Positions 37,749-44,908 of a stretch of DNA of 46,452 bases are shown piece by piece. Position 1 is the stretch's first letter; the number at the start of each line of letters is the position of its first letter. Position numbers and translations under genes: made by a program. The notes under the pieces are model-generated. The model worked only from the letters and a program-made list of their open reading frames with translations, had not been told where the DNA came from and did not search any database. The stretch comes from a virus. The DNA lies in the IMG/VR virus record IMGVR_UViG_3300020053_000020, positions 1 through 46,452 of that record; one strand, written 5' to 3'.

Positions 37749-38460
37749 CATATTAATAACTGGCCATAAAGGATTTATTGGAACTGTACTTACTAGTCGA
37801 TTAGATAAAAAATTTGATACACTAGGATTAGATATCAAGGAAGGCGACGATATTTTAACTTGCGATTTACCGCATCCCAGTGTTGTAGATGTAGTTATAC
37901 ACCTAGCCGGTATTGGAGGAGTTCGAGAAAGTCTAGCTGACCCTAAAAAATATTGGGATACTAATGTAGAAGGTACTAAACGTATCTTAAATTATTATCC
38001 AAATGCAAGAGTGCTAGTCGCAGGATCAAGCTCACAATACGAACCAGAATTAAATCCGTATGCGGCAAGTAAACATGTAATTGAGTTTATTCCTCATCCT
38101 AATGTTTGCTTTATGCGATTCCATACAGTATATGGCCCTAGTCCAAGAGCAAATATGTTCTTTGATAAGTTACTAAACAATAAACTAGAATATGTTACAG
38201 CTCATAAAAGAGACTTTATTCATATTGAAGATCTTTGCGATGGAATTGAATTGCTTATTGACAGTCAAGTACAAGGTCCTATTGATATTGGTACAGGAAC
38301 TACTGTTAGTATCCAAGAAATAAGACCCGATTTACCTGTTAAGTTAAATACTATTGGTGAACGACAAGTTACCCAGGCAAATACAAGAGCAATGAGAACA
38401 TTAGGCCACAGACCTAAATACACAGTAGAAAACTTTTTAAAAGAACGAGGCTTTAAATGA
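37741..38460 (+). CDS. NAD-dependent sugar epimerase/dehydratase (SDR)
   Basis: 239 residues of the extended SDR type: TGHKGFIG (residues 7-14, NAD-binding GxxGxxG), VVIHLAGIGG, SSSQYE and the catalytic Y107-AAS-K111 in NPYAASK, RDFIHIEDL near the substrate end. It is shorter than typical UDP-glucose 4-epimerases (about 330), mainly in the C-terminal lobe. It overlaps the preceding dehydrogenase by 8 bases and the cytidylyltransferase by four, so the three probably serve one pathway for an activated sugar or polyol used on DNA, the virion or the host surface. The product is not determinable. Confidence 0.85.
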   Translation: MTNILITGHKGFIGTVLTSRLDKKFDTLGLDIKEGDDILTCDLPHPSVVDVVIHLAGIGGVRESLADPKKYWDTNVEGTKRILNYYPNARVLVAGSSSQYEPELNPYAASKHVIEFIPHPNVCFMRFHTVYGPSPRANMFFDKLLNNKLEYVTAHKRDFIHIEDLCDGIELLIDSQVQGPIDIGTGTTVSIQEIRPDLPVKLNTIGERQVTQANTRAMRTLGHRPKYTVENFLKERGFK

Positions 38461-38891
38461 AAATAGGCTTTACATGTAGTACATTTGATCTGCTTCATGC
38501 AGGACATATACAAATGTTACGAGATGCAAGAGAACAATGTGATTATCTAATTTGTGGATTACAAATTGATCCCAGTATTGATCGGCCAGAAAAGAACTCA
38601 CCTGTTCAAACAATTGTTGAAAGACATATTCAACTCAGTGCAGTTAAGTATGTTGACGAAATTATTCCTTATCAAACAGAAACTGATTTAGAAGATATTC
38701 TAAATATGCTTCATATTGATGTAAGGATTCTTGGCGAAGAATATAAAAACGGCAAATTTACCGGAAGAGCAATATGTGCCAAGCGAGGAATTGAACTTTA
38801 TTTCAATAAAAGAGAGCATAGATTTAGCTCAAGCGATCTACGCAAAAGAGTATCGAACAGAGAAGGTAATGCCTATCATCCCCAGGGATAA
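38457..38891 (+). CDS. Cytidylyltransferase (glycerol-3-phosphate type)
   Basis: 144 residues, close in size and motifs to TagD-like enzymes: GFTCSTFDLLHAGHIQML with the HxGH site at H14-H17, and RFSSSDLRKRV at the end in place of the ISST signature. It would attach CMP to a phosphorylated small alcohol such as glycerol-3-phosphate. Four-base overlap (ATGA) with the epimerase gene. Its stop lies just before a strong early promoter. Substrate is an inference from family, not seen in the sequence. Confidence 0.85.
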   Translation: MKIGFTCSTFDLLHAGHIQMLRDAREQCDYLICGLQIDPSIDRPEKNSPVQTIVERHIQLSAVKYVDEIIPYQTETDLEDILNMLHIDVRILGEEYKNGKFTGRAICAKRGIELYFNKREHRFSSSDLRKRVSNREGNAYHPQG

Positions 38892-38906
38892 AAGGTAAAA
38901 AAACAC

Positions 38907-38935
38907 TTGACATTTAAACAAATATGTCGTATAAT
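38907..38935 (+). promoter_or_regulatory. Early sigma70-type promoter (TTGACA-N17-TATAAT)
   Basis: Exact consensus boxes at 38907-38912 and 38930-38935, spacer 17, in the short gap before the sliding-clamp gene. Confidence 0.88.
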
Positions 38936-38955
38936 CTAACAATAGGAGAATCATT

Positions 38956-39702
38956 ATGAAAGACATTTTACAAGATATCGTTGCTAAAACACATGCACTA
39001 GGCTTTTTGAGTTTGGTAAAAGTTACAGGCGACGAAACATCAACTACAGTTGAATCAATGGCAGAGGATCGTTCAGTCATTCTTTCAAGTTCAACTAAAC
39101 AAAAAGTTGAAGAGTTTGGCGAGAACATTTTTGGTATGCCTAATCTGGACAAACTTGCATTGCATTTGAAGAATCCAGAATATCAAAAGAATAGTAAACT
39201 TACTATTATTAAACAAGAACGCAATGGTGCAACAGTTCCAACTGGTATTCACTTTGAAAACGAAGCAGGTGACTTCCAGAACGACTTCCGTTTTATGGTA
39301 ACTGAAATTATTAACGAAAAACTTAAAAGTGTTAAGTTTAAAGGTGCAACATGGAATGTTTCACTAACTCCAAGTGTAGCATCTATTACAAGACTTAAAT
39401 TACAAAGTGCGGCACACTCAGAAGAAACTACATTTACAGCAAAAGTTGAAGAAACTGGCGGCGTAAAAGATCTAGTATTTTACTTTGGTGACGCAAATAC
39501 ACACGCAGGTAAATTTGTTTTTGCAACCGGTGTTGAAGGAAATCTTACACACGCATGGACATATCCAATTGCACAAGTTCAAAGTATTCTTAACTTAGAC
39601 GGTGATACAACTATGAGTCTAAGTGATCAAGGTGCTATGCAGATTAGCGTAGATTCAGGCATGGCAACATACGATTATATTTTACCAGCGCAAAGCAAGT
39701 AA
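38956..39702 (+). CDS. 45: Sliding clamp (gp45-like)
   Basis: 248 residues. The layout is that of T4-type clamps: two similar beta-rich halves, FGENIFGMPNLDKLALHLKN in the first (compare the ENIFG-like interdomain strings of related clamps), FENEAGDFQNDFRFM in the middle, and AWTYPIAQVQSIL with a polar end. It tethers the polymerase to DNA and, in T4, also activates late transcription. It has a perfect early promoter and an AGGAG ribosome site of its own. The identification is by pattern and context, less certain than that of gp43 or gp44. Confidence 0.7.
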   Translation: MKDILQDIVAKTHALGFLSLVKVTGDETSTTVESMAEDRSVILSSSTKQKVEEFGENIFGMPNLDKLALHLKNPEYQKNSKLTIIKQERNGATVPTGIHFENEAGDFQNDFRFMVTEIINEKLKSVKFKGATWNVSLTPSVASITRLKLQSAAHSEETTFTAKVEETGGVKDLVFYFGDANTHAGKFVFATGVEGNLTHAWTYPIAQVQSILNLDGDTTMSLSDQGAMQISVDSGMATYDYILPAQSK

Positions 39703-39714
39703 AAGAAAGGACGA

Positions 39715-39900
39715 ATGAGTAAACTCATAGATAAAATAGGCAAACTACATTCAAGATTATTTAATTATGTTAGTGAAAAAGCAAAGACAAGCAGAACATG
39801 GGCAATAGTACTTACTATTCTTGTTATATACGAGTTGATAGAACATTTAGTATATCCGTGGCTTGTACCTTTGTTAGCCTTTAAGGCATTTGGAGAATAG
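39715..39900 (+). CDS. Small membrane protein (61 aa)
   Basis: 61 residues: a basic amphipathic N-terminal half (MSKLIDKIGKLHSRLFNYVS, EKAKTSR) and a hydrophobic C-terminal half (TWAIVLTILVIYELIEHLVY and WLVPLLAF), probably one or two membrane segments. It follows the clamp gene after AAAGGA and precedes the DpdA-like gene by four bases. Function unknown. Confidence 0.55.
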   Translation: MSKLIDKIGKLHSRLFNYVSEKAKTSRTWAIVLTILVIYELIEHLVYPWLVPLLAFKAFGE

Positions 39901-39904
39901 TAAA

Positions 39905-41440
39905 TTGAACACGGATCTAACAGCATCACAAAAAGACTACGCAGTATTCTTGCCTGCATTAAGTGGGTTTTATGCTACATTTATAGGTAAGCAACGTAGA
40001 GAAGAATATGTTGAACAAAGTCGTATTCCTTATCCAAATATGGAAAGTATGAATTGGTTAAACAAAAAAGAAGGATTGTTTAACTATCACTGGACCTTAT
40101 ATTCAGCAGGACATGCTGAATTAGATATTAACAAGGATGCACCTAAAGAACTAATGGTGCGTGAACGTGATAGAGAGAACAGTTGGCTACTTGGTGACTC
40201 AGGTGGTTTCCAGATTGGTAAGGGTGTTTGGGAAGGTGATTGGAAAGATCCTAACTGTCCTAAGGCGCAAAAGAAACGTGAGCAAGTTCTTGCGTGGATG
40301 GATGCTTACATGGACTATGGAATGATCCTTGATATTCCGGCTTGGGTGGCACGTTCGCCAGCAGGAGTAAAAGCAACAGGTATTAGTACATATCAAGAAG
40401 CAGTTAATGCTACACGCATTAATAATGATTACTTTATGAAACATCGCACTGGTGCTTGTAAGTTCTTAAATGTTTTGCAAGGTGAAAATCACGCTGACGC
40501 AGAAGATTGGTATCAGCAGATGAAAGACTATTGCGATCCAGTTAAGTATCCTGACACACACTTTAATGGTTGGTCAATGGGTGGTCAGAACATGTGTGAT
40601 ATTCATCTAGCATTAAAACGTATTGTTGCACTACGATTCGACGGATTACTTGAAAAAGGCAAACATGACTTCATGCATTTCTTAGGTACAAGTAAACTAG
40701 AGTGGGCGACACTGCTAACGGATGTACAAAGAGCAGTTCGAAAGTATCACAATCCTAACTTTACAATTACATTTGACTGTGCTAGTCCTTTCCTTGCAAC
40801 TGCTAACGGACAAATTTACATTCAAACAGAAACTGAAGATAGAACAAAATGGGTCTATCGAATGGTTCCTAGTATCGACGAGCTAAAATATGCAAATGAT
40901 ACTCGTAATTTTCGCGATGCAGTATTACAAGATGGTATCTTTAAAAACTTTACAGATAGTCCATTAACTAAAAATATTAAAGTTAATGATGTTTGTATAT
41001 ATGCCCCCGGAGATACTAATAAAGTAGGCGGACCTAAAATCCTCAAAGGTGACATTGACCGTGATAAACATGGTAATCCGATCTTAGATGAAAGCGGCAA
41101 TCCTATTGTAAGAGGAAAAGATTCAACAAGTTGGGATAGCTTTAGCTATGCTATTCAAATGGGGCATAACGTATGGAGTCACATAAATGCAGTACAAGAA
41201 GCAAACAGACAGTATGATAAAGGAAATCTTCCAGCCATGCTTGTTCAGGAACAGTTTGACAGGGTTTTATTTAGAGATGTTGTGGATGCGATATTCGCAA
41301 CAGACAACAGAGACAGAGCAAACGAAATCATTGAAGAACACTCAAAATTTTGGATGAGTATTATTGGTACTAGGGGTGCAACAGGTAAAAAAACTGTAAA
41401 TGCACAAACACATTTTGGTAATTTATTTGAGGAAGTATAA
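39905..41440 (+). CDS. dpdA: DpdA/TGT-like transglycosylase (7-deazaguanine DNA modification candidate)
   Basis: 511 residues from a TTG at 39905, chosen because GGAG lies 9 bases ahead; a TTG at 39890 is the alternative. The TGT-type active site is present: D98 in LLGDSGGFQIGKG (base recognition) and D291 in FTITFDCASPF (nucleophile position), with YGMILDIPAW and WSMGGQN between. The zinc-binding CxCxxC of tRNA-guanine transglycosylases is absent. Phage DpdA proteins swap guanine in DNA for a 7-deazaguanine such as preQ0, which protects against restriction. A QueD-like gene 0.8 kb downstream supports this. The DNA target is inferred. Confidence 0.75.
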   Translation: MNTDLTASQKDYAVFLPALSGFYATFIGKQRREEYVEQSRIPYPNMESMNWLNKKEGLFNYHWTLYSAGHAELDINKDAPKELMVRERDRENSWLLGDSGGFQIGKGVWEGDWKDPNCPKAQKKREQVLAWMDAYMDYGMILDIPAWVARSPAGVKATGISTYQEAVNATRINNDYFMKHRTGACKFLNVLQGENHADAEDWYQQMKDYCDPVKYPDTHFNGWSMGGQNMCDIHLALKRIVALRFDGLLEKGKHDFMHFLGTSKLEWATLLTDVQRAVRKYHNPNFTITFDCASPFLATANGQIYIQTETEDRTKWVYRMVPSIDELKYANDTRNFRDAVLQDGIFKNFTDSPLTKNIKVNDVCIYAPGDTNKVGGPKILKGDIDRDKHGNPILDESGNPIVRGKDSTSWDSFSYAIQMGHNVWSHINAVQEANRQYDKGNLPAMLVQEQFDRVLFRDVVDAIFATDNRDRANEIIEEHSKFWMSIIGTRGATGKKTVNAQTHFGNLFEEV

Positions 41441-41649
41441 TGTCTAATTACACAAATACTAGCGAAAAGATTGAATCACATCTTGAAGAACTAAAACGGA
41501 AACATCGAGCCATTGACACAGAGTTAGAAATCAAGTATAATAATCAAACATTAACTGAAGAAGTACGTAGAATGAAAACAATGAAGTTATGGTTTAAGGA
41601 CGAAATACATCGACTTGAAGCTGAACTTCGTTCATTAAACGGAGAGTAG
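41440..41649 (+). CDS. Small coiled-coil protein (DUF465/YdcH-like)
   Basis: 69 residues, one long helical hairpin: ESHLEELKRKHRAIDTELEI then EVRRMKTMKLWFKDEIHRLE. The HRAIDTE and KLWFKDEIHRL strings match the pattern of DUF465 (YdcH-like) proteins. It overlaps the preceding gene by one base (TAATG). Unusually, a perfect early promoter (41513-41541) lies within its coding sequence, so part of the gene is also promoter for the next gene. Function unknown. Confidence 0.6.
   Translation: MSNYTNTSEKIESHLEELKRKHRAIDTELEIKYNNQTLTEEVRRMKTMKLWFKDEIHRLEAELRSLNGE
41513..41541 (+). promoter_or_regulatory. Intragenic early promoter (TTGACA-N17-TATAAT)
   Basis: Exact consensus boxes at 41513-41518 and 41536-41541, spacer 17, inside the DUF465-like gene. 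It would drive the gene at 41658 and those after it. Confidence 0.75.
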
Positions 41650-41657
41650 TAGAAAGA

Positions 41658-42191
41658 ATGAAAAGAGATTACGAAACAGGCACAGCAGATGACATTGTTT
41701 TCTTTACAGGCGTAGAAGTTGAAAAGACTCCTGCATATGGAATGAAGACACTGTTTGTAACTGGTGTGCAACCTTGTGATGTTATACAAAAGCATTATGA
41801 TGAAGAGCAGTGCGAACATATCTTCTTTGGTGCTAATCATAGTTTTAATCCAGGTACTAACTTTCCTGAAGATGCAGATCAATGGGATCCTTGGGAAAAC
41901 ATGATTAAAGCGTTTCTAACAGCAGGTAAGATTTGTAGTTTAGACATTCCTATTACACTTGCTGAAGCATTTCTTGAATCAAGTTTAGTAGAATATGACA
42001 ACTTTATCCCACAACTTCGAATTCCATTGCCTTATGCGAAACTGTGGAACTACAACACTATGTTGAAGATTGATGATAAAGATTTTAAGGCAACTAACCC
42101 AGGTGTCTGGTGTCATAGCTTGCACGATCTAATGGACAGAGAAAAGTTTACAGATTGGACGAAATATGGGCTTGACAAAGTATTGAAATGA
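41658..42191 (+). CDS. Conserved protein of unknown function next to dpdA
   Basis: 177 residues. The N-terminal half contains DIVFFTGVEVEKTPAYGMKT, LFVTGVQPCDVI and HIFFGANHSFNPG; the C-terminal half contains SLDIPITLAEAFLES and PQLRIPLPYAKLWNYNT. I recall similar proteins in T4-like marine phages beside QueD-like genes, so a link to deazaguanine or related metabolism is possible. There is no CxxxCxxC radical-SAM motif and no other catalytic signature. It has an internal early promoter upstream and carries the next promoter's -35 box in its last codons. Confidence 0.5.
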   Translation: MKRDYETGTADDIVFFTGVEVEKTPAYGMKTLFVTGVQPCDVIQKHYDEEQCEHIFFGANHSFNPGTNFPEDADQWDPWENMIKAFLTAGKICSLDIPITLAEAFLESSLVEYDNFIPQLRIPLPYAKLWNYNTMLKIDDKDFKATNPGVWCHSLHDLMDREKFTDWTKYGLDKVLK

Positions 42192-42200
42192 AAGTATACT
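42172..42200 (+). promoter_or_regulatory. Early sigma70-type promoter (TTGACA-N17-TATACT)
   Basis: TTGACA at 42172-42177 and TATACT at 42195-42200 with a 17-base spacer. The -35 box lies in the last codons of the upstream gene. Transcription would start near 42207, before the QueD-like gene. Confidence 0.75.
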
Positions 42201-42266
42201 ATAAAGACAATGCAAGAAAGATATCACGATTATATGTTACGTAGAATGAAAGAAGAAGACAATAAA

Positions 42267-42665
42267 ATGAGCAACCCTATGACAACAGCAGAACGTAGTA
42301 TTTGGGTAACCTTTCAAAAAGAAGGTGTACATATGTACCCAGGTGCTGATAAAGATCCTAAACTAGCAACCGGCGATTGGGATGACGTATCATTCCTTGG
42401 TATTCCACATCGTCATATCTTTCACTTCCGTGTTCGTATTGAAGTATTTCATAACGATCGCGATATTGAGTTTATTCAATTTAAACGTTGGATGCAACGA
42501 CTATATGATGTCGAAGGTGTCCTTGAACTGAATCACAAGTCATGTGAGATGATCGCAGATGACTTGTATCAAGAAATTTCTGCAAAGTATCCCGGCCGCT
42601 TTGTAGAAATTAGTGTCGCTGAAGACAACGAAAACGGCTGTTCTATTTTTTATCCAAAGTCATAA
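42267..42665 (+). CDS. QueD-like (6-carboxytetrahydropterin synthase/T-fold) protein
   Basis: 132 residues from the ATG at 42267. In-frame ATGs at 42210, 42234 and 42246 are possible, but the first would be almost leaderless from the promoter at 42172. The T-fold enzyme order is visible: a possible zinc His in FQKEGVHMYPG, the His pair in PHRHIFHFRVRIEV (HGH in QueD), DIEFIQFKRWM (the IIDFAELK region), LNHKSCEMIADDLYQEI, and VEISVAEDNENGCSIFY (the catalytic Glu/Asp end). QueD makes the pterin intermediate of preQ0, the base that DpdA can insert. Homology is by aligned motifs; catalytic competence is uncertain because the order of His residues is altered. Confidence 0.6.
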   Translation: MSNPMTTAERSIWVTFQKEGVHMYPGADKDPKLATGDWDDVSFLGIPHRHIFHFRVRIEVFHNDRDIEFIQFKRWMQRLYDVEGVLELNHKSCEMIADDLYQEISAKYPGRFVEISVAEDNENGCSIFYPKS

Positions 42666-42683
42666 CTAAGAGGAATATATATT

Positions 42684-42953
42684 ATGACAATCGAATTTAA
42701 TCGCGAAGCGTATAACAAAGTGTTTGAAGACCTAGAACGTTTTAAAGCGTTTTGTGCAACTGCTTACCTATATGGTCATAACGGCTATACTTGGGACGAA
42801 GCAAATCTTTATAACAACAAGAGTCCAGCATGGCAAGCCTATACTAGGTTCCGCAATGGTGGGAAAAAACGCAATAATGACCGCAACAACAATCGCGGCA
42901 ATAATAACTATCGCGGCAATAACAACCGATTTAATAGCAACCGAGGTAACTAA
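42684..42953 (+). CDS. Small protein with Asn/Arg/Gly-rich low-complexity tail
   Basis: 89 residues. The first 55 form a compact helical part (NKVFEDLERFKAFCATAYLY, YTWDEANLYN). The last 30 are built almost only of N, R and G with RGN repeats, a composition seen in RNA-binding and phase-separating proteins. The tail DNA contains an 18-base period (atcgcggcaataa at 42892 and 42910). Good GAGGA ribosome site. It may bind nucleic acid; function is unknown. It abuts the glycosyltransferase gene. Confidence 0.55.
   Translation: MTIEFNREAYNKVFEDLERFKAFCATAYLYGHNGYTWDEANLYNNKSPAWQAYTRFRNGGKKRNNDRNNNRGNNNYRGNNNRFNSNRGN
42892..42922 (+). repeat. Short 18-base-period repeat encoding RGN units
   Basis: atcgcggcaataa occurs at 42892-42904 and 42910-42922 inside the low-complexity tail. 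Such repeats can expand or contract by slippage. Confidence 0.7.
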
Positions 42954-44027
42954 ATGACAATTTTCATTGTAGATATTGAAGCAGTAGATACACGCTACAC
43001 TAAACAGTGGAAAGAGTATCTTCCTAAACAACTGCGAAACTCTACAAATGAAGAAGTTGTAGTTATTAGTGGAGGGGAAACGCCTCAGGCTACAACGCCT
43101 GGGGCTTTCCTTAACTTTGGTGGTACTAATGTTTACAAAAGTAAACAACTAGAACAAATAGGAGAAATGTTCTGTGCAGGAACTATTAAGGACGGTGATT
43201 ATTTTCTCTATACCGATGCCTGGAATCCTACAGTTATACAACTACGCTACATGGCAGAGCTATTGGGTGTTAACATTCGCATTGGTGGCTTGTGGCATGC
43301 AGGCAGTTATGATCCCCAGGATTTCTTAGGTAGGCTAATTGGAAATAAACCCTGGGTAAGAAATGCTGAACGTTCTATGTATGAATGTTATGATAACAAT
43401 TTTTTTGCTACCCAGTTCCACATTGATTTATTCCAACATACTTTTAAACCTAATGGTTCTCCAGAACGTGATTGGGTAGATACTAGTAAGACAGTAAGAG
43501 CAGGTTGGCCTATGGAATATCTAAAAAATAGTTTAGATAGTTATAAACATATGCCTAAAGAAAATATTATTTTGTTTCCGCATCGCATTGCTCCTGAAAA
43601 ACAAATTGAGATCTTTAGAGATCTTAAGGAACACTTAACACAATACGAGTTTATTGTTTGTCAAGAACAAGAGCTCACTAAAAACGAATATCACAATCTA
43701 CTAGGTCGTGCTAAACTTGTGTTTAGTGCTAATTTGCAAGAAACATTAGGCATTAGTTGGTACGAAGGATTACTAGTAGATTGTATTCCAATGGTGCCAG
43801 ATAGACTTAGCTATAGTGAAATGGCAATAAACGAATTTAAATATCCTAGTATTTGGACTAAGAATTATACCCAATACGAAAAATATAGAGAGCCACTCAA
43901 AGAAAAAATTGTTGATTATATGGAAAATTATAAAGATTATTATATTCCGTTAGATAAACAACGTAAAAAACTTAACAATCAATTTTTTAGTGGAGAGGCG
44001 TTGTATAATGCAATCAAAGAAGGATGA
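42954..44027 (+). CDS. GT-B-type glycosyltransferase
   Basis: 357 residues. The C-terminal half has the nucleotide-sugar-binding layout of GT-B enzymes: ILFPHRIAPEKQIEIFRDL, YEFIVCQEQELTKNEYHNLL, and AKLVFSANLQETLGISWYEG with LVDCIPMVPD, the equivalent of the E-x7-E region. The N-terminal half includes SGGETPQATTPGAFLNFGGT. It transfers a sugar to an unknown acceptor; DNA bases, a virion protein or a lipid are possible, and the sugar set at 37-39 kb may supply the donor. A strong hairpin lies within its 5' part at 43082-43105. Confidence 0.8.
   Translation: MTIFIVDIEAVDTRYTKQWKEYLPKQLRNSTNEEVVVISGGETPQATTPGAFLNFGGTNVYKSKQLEQIGEMFCAGTIKDGDYFLYTDAWNPTVIQLRYMAELLGVNIRIGGLWHAGSYDPQDFLGRLIGNKPWVRNAERSMYECYDNNFFATQFHIDLFQHTFKPNGSPERDWVDTSKTVRAGWPMEYLKNSLDSYKHMPKENIILFPHRIAPEKQIEIFRDLKEHLTQYEFIVCQEQELTKNEYHNLLGRAKLVFSANLQETLGISWYEGLLVDCIPMVPDRLSYSEMAINEFKYPSIWTKNYTQYEKYREPLKEKIVDYMENYKDYYIPLDKQRKKLNNQFFSGEALYNAIKEG
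43082..43105 (+). repeat. Intragenic GC-rich hairpin, terminator-like
   Basis: GCCTCAGGC (43082-43090) pairs with GCCTGGGGC (43097-43105) over nine positions with one G-U wobble, loop TACAAC, followed by TTTCCTT. It is one of the strongest hairpins in the window and lies 130 bases into the glycosyltransferase gene. A shorter competing pairing (GAGG with CCTC) lies just upstream. Confidence 0.6.
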
Positions 44028-44406
44028 TAGTTTTACTATCGATATAAGTGATTTAAAGTTGGACAATTTTGTAGATAATACTACTGCTGATGATGTTACT
44101 ATTAACTTAGACGATACCTACGGTACAACTACATCGTACTGGGCAGGTGTCAGTGCAAGTGATATTGCATTTGATAATAGTACTCCGGGTACAATTACTA
44201 TAGACACTAATACTGCTGACACTATCGATATAAGTTGGATCTACAATAATATGAATATAGATCCAAACCAAGTCGATAAGATGTGTGAACTCTATCCAGG
44301 TTTAGATAAAGTTTGGCGCAACTTTAAAAGCGTATATGATATGTGCAAACAAGATTACGAAGGAAAGAAAAAAGCAGGAGAAATTAACGATGACTATCCT
44401 TTCTAA
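44008..44406 (+). CDS. Acidic conserved phage protein, unknown function
   Basis: 132 residues from the ATG at 44008, 9 bases after GGAGAGG, overlapping the glycosyltransferase by 20 bases. The N-terminal two thirds are Asp/Thr-rich with short strand repeats (SFTIDISDLKLDNF, VTINLDDTYG, GTITIDTNTADTIDIS). The C-terminal helix region (NQVDKMCELYPGLDKVWRNF, KSVYDMCKQDYEGKKKA) is a string I recall from many T4-like marine phages. No enzyme motif. It overlaps the next gene by 17 bases. Confidence 0.55.
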   Translation: MQSKKDDSFTIDISDLKLDNFVDNTTADDVTINLDDTYGTTTSYWAGVSASDIAFDNSTPGTITIDTNTADTIDISWIYNNMNIDPNQVDKMCELYPGLDKVWRNFKSVYDMCKQDYEGKKKAGEINDDYPF

Positions 44407-44908
44407 GATTATGGACAAGCTCGGCAGGCGTCGAGTTATCACAGACAGAGACGGAAAGGTACCTTACCTTATCCGTTATTATGTATTTTTAAAAGAACGC
44501 AAGAACTTTCCTTTTAATATTACACTACACAAAGTTCTTGTAAGTGATGAACCTACACTACATGATCATCCTTGGGGTTATGCTACATTTATTCTTAAAG
44601 GTGGTTATTGGGAACACATTCCTATTATTAGTAAAGAAGGTGCAGTAGTAGGAAGCACAAGAGTATGGCGTGGGCCAGGACATTTCCGTAAGCGTTCAGC
44701 AGATGATTTACATTGGCTAGAACTTGCTAAAGACTCAGAAGGTAATGAAATTCCTTGTTGGAGTTTGTTCTTTATGGGACGTAAGCAAAAGGAATGGGGC
44801 TTTATGAGATTTGTTCAAGTTAAAGATGTTAATAAAATCCACGAAGCAGGTTACCGTTGGATTCACAATGAAAAATATCTAGCAAGAGGTGCTAAAGACG
44901 ATGGGTGA
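44390..44908 (+). CDS. Cupin-like protein
   Basis: 172 residues from the ATG at 44390, 8 bases after AGGAG. The central segment PTLHDHPWGYATFILKGGYW is a cupin motif 1 (HxH and conserved Gly), followed by HFRKRSADDLHWLEL resembling motif 2 with the third His. Probably a metal-binding beta-barrel enzyme or sugar-binding protein. With the glycosyltransferase and the sugar-nucleotide genes in this part of the genome, a sugar-related reaction is possible. It overlaps the next gene by 8 bases. Confidence 0.6.
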   Translation: MTILSKIMDKLGRRRVITDRDGKVPYLIRYYVFLKERKNFPFNITLHKVLVSDEPTLHDHPWGYATFILKGGYWEHIPIISKEGAVVGSTRVWRGPGHFRKRSADDLHWLELAKDSEGNEIPCWSLFFMGRKQKEWGFMRFVQVKDVNKIHEAGYRWIHNEKYLARGAKDDG

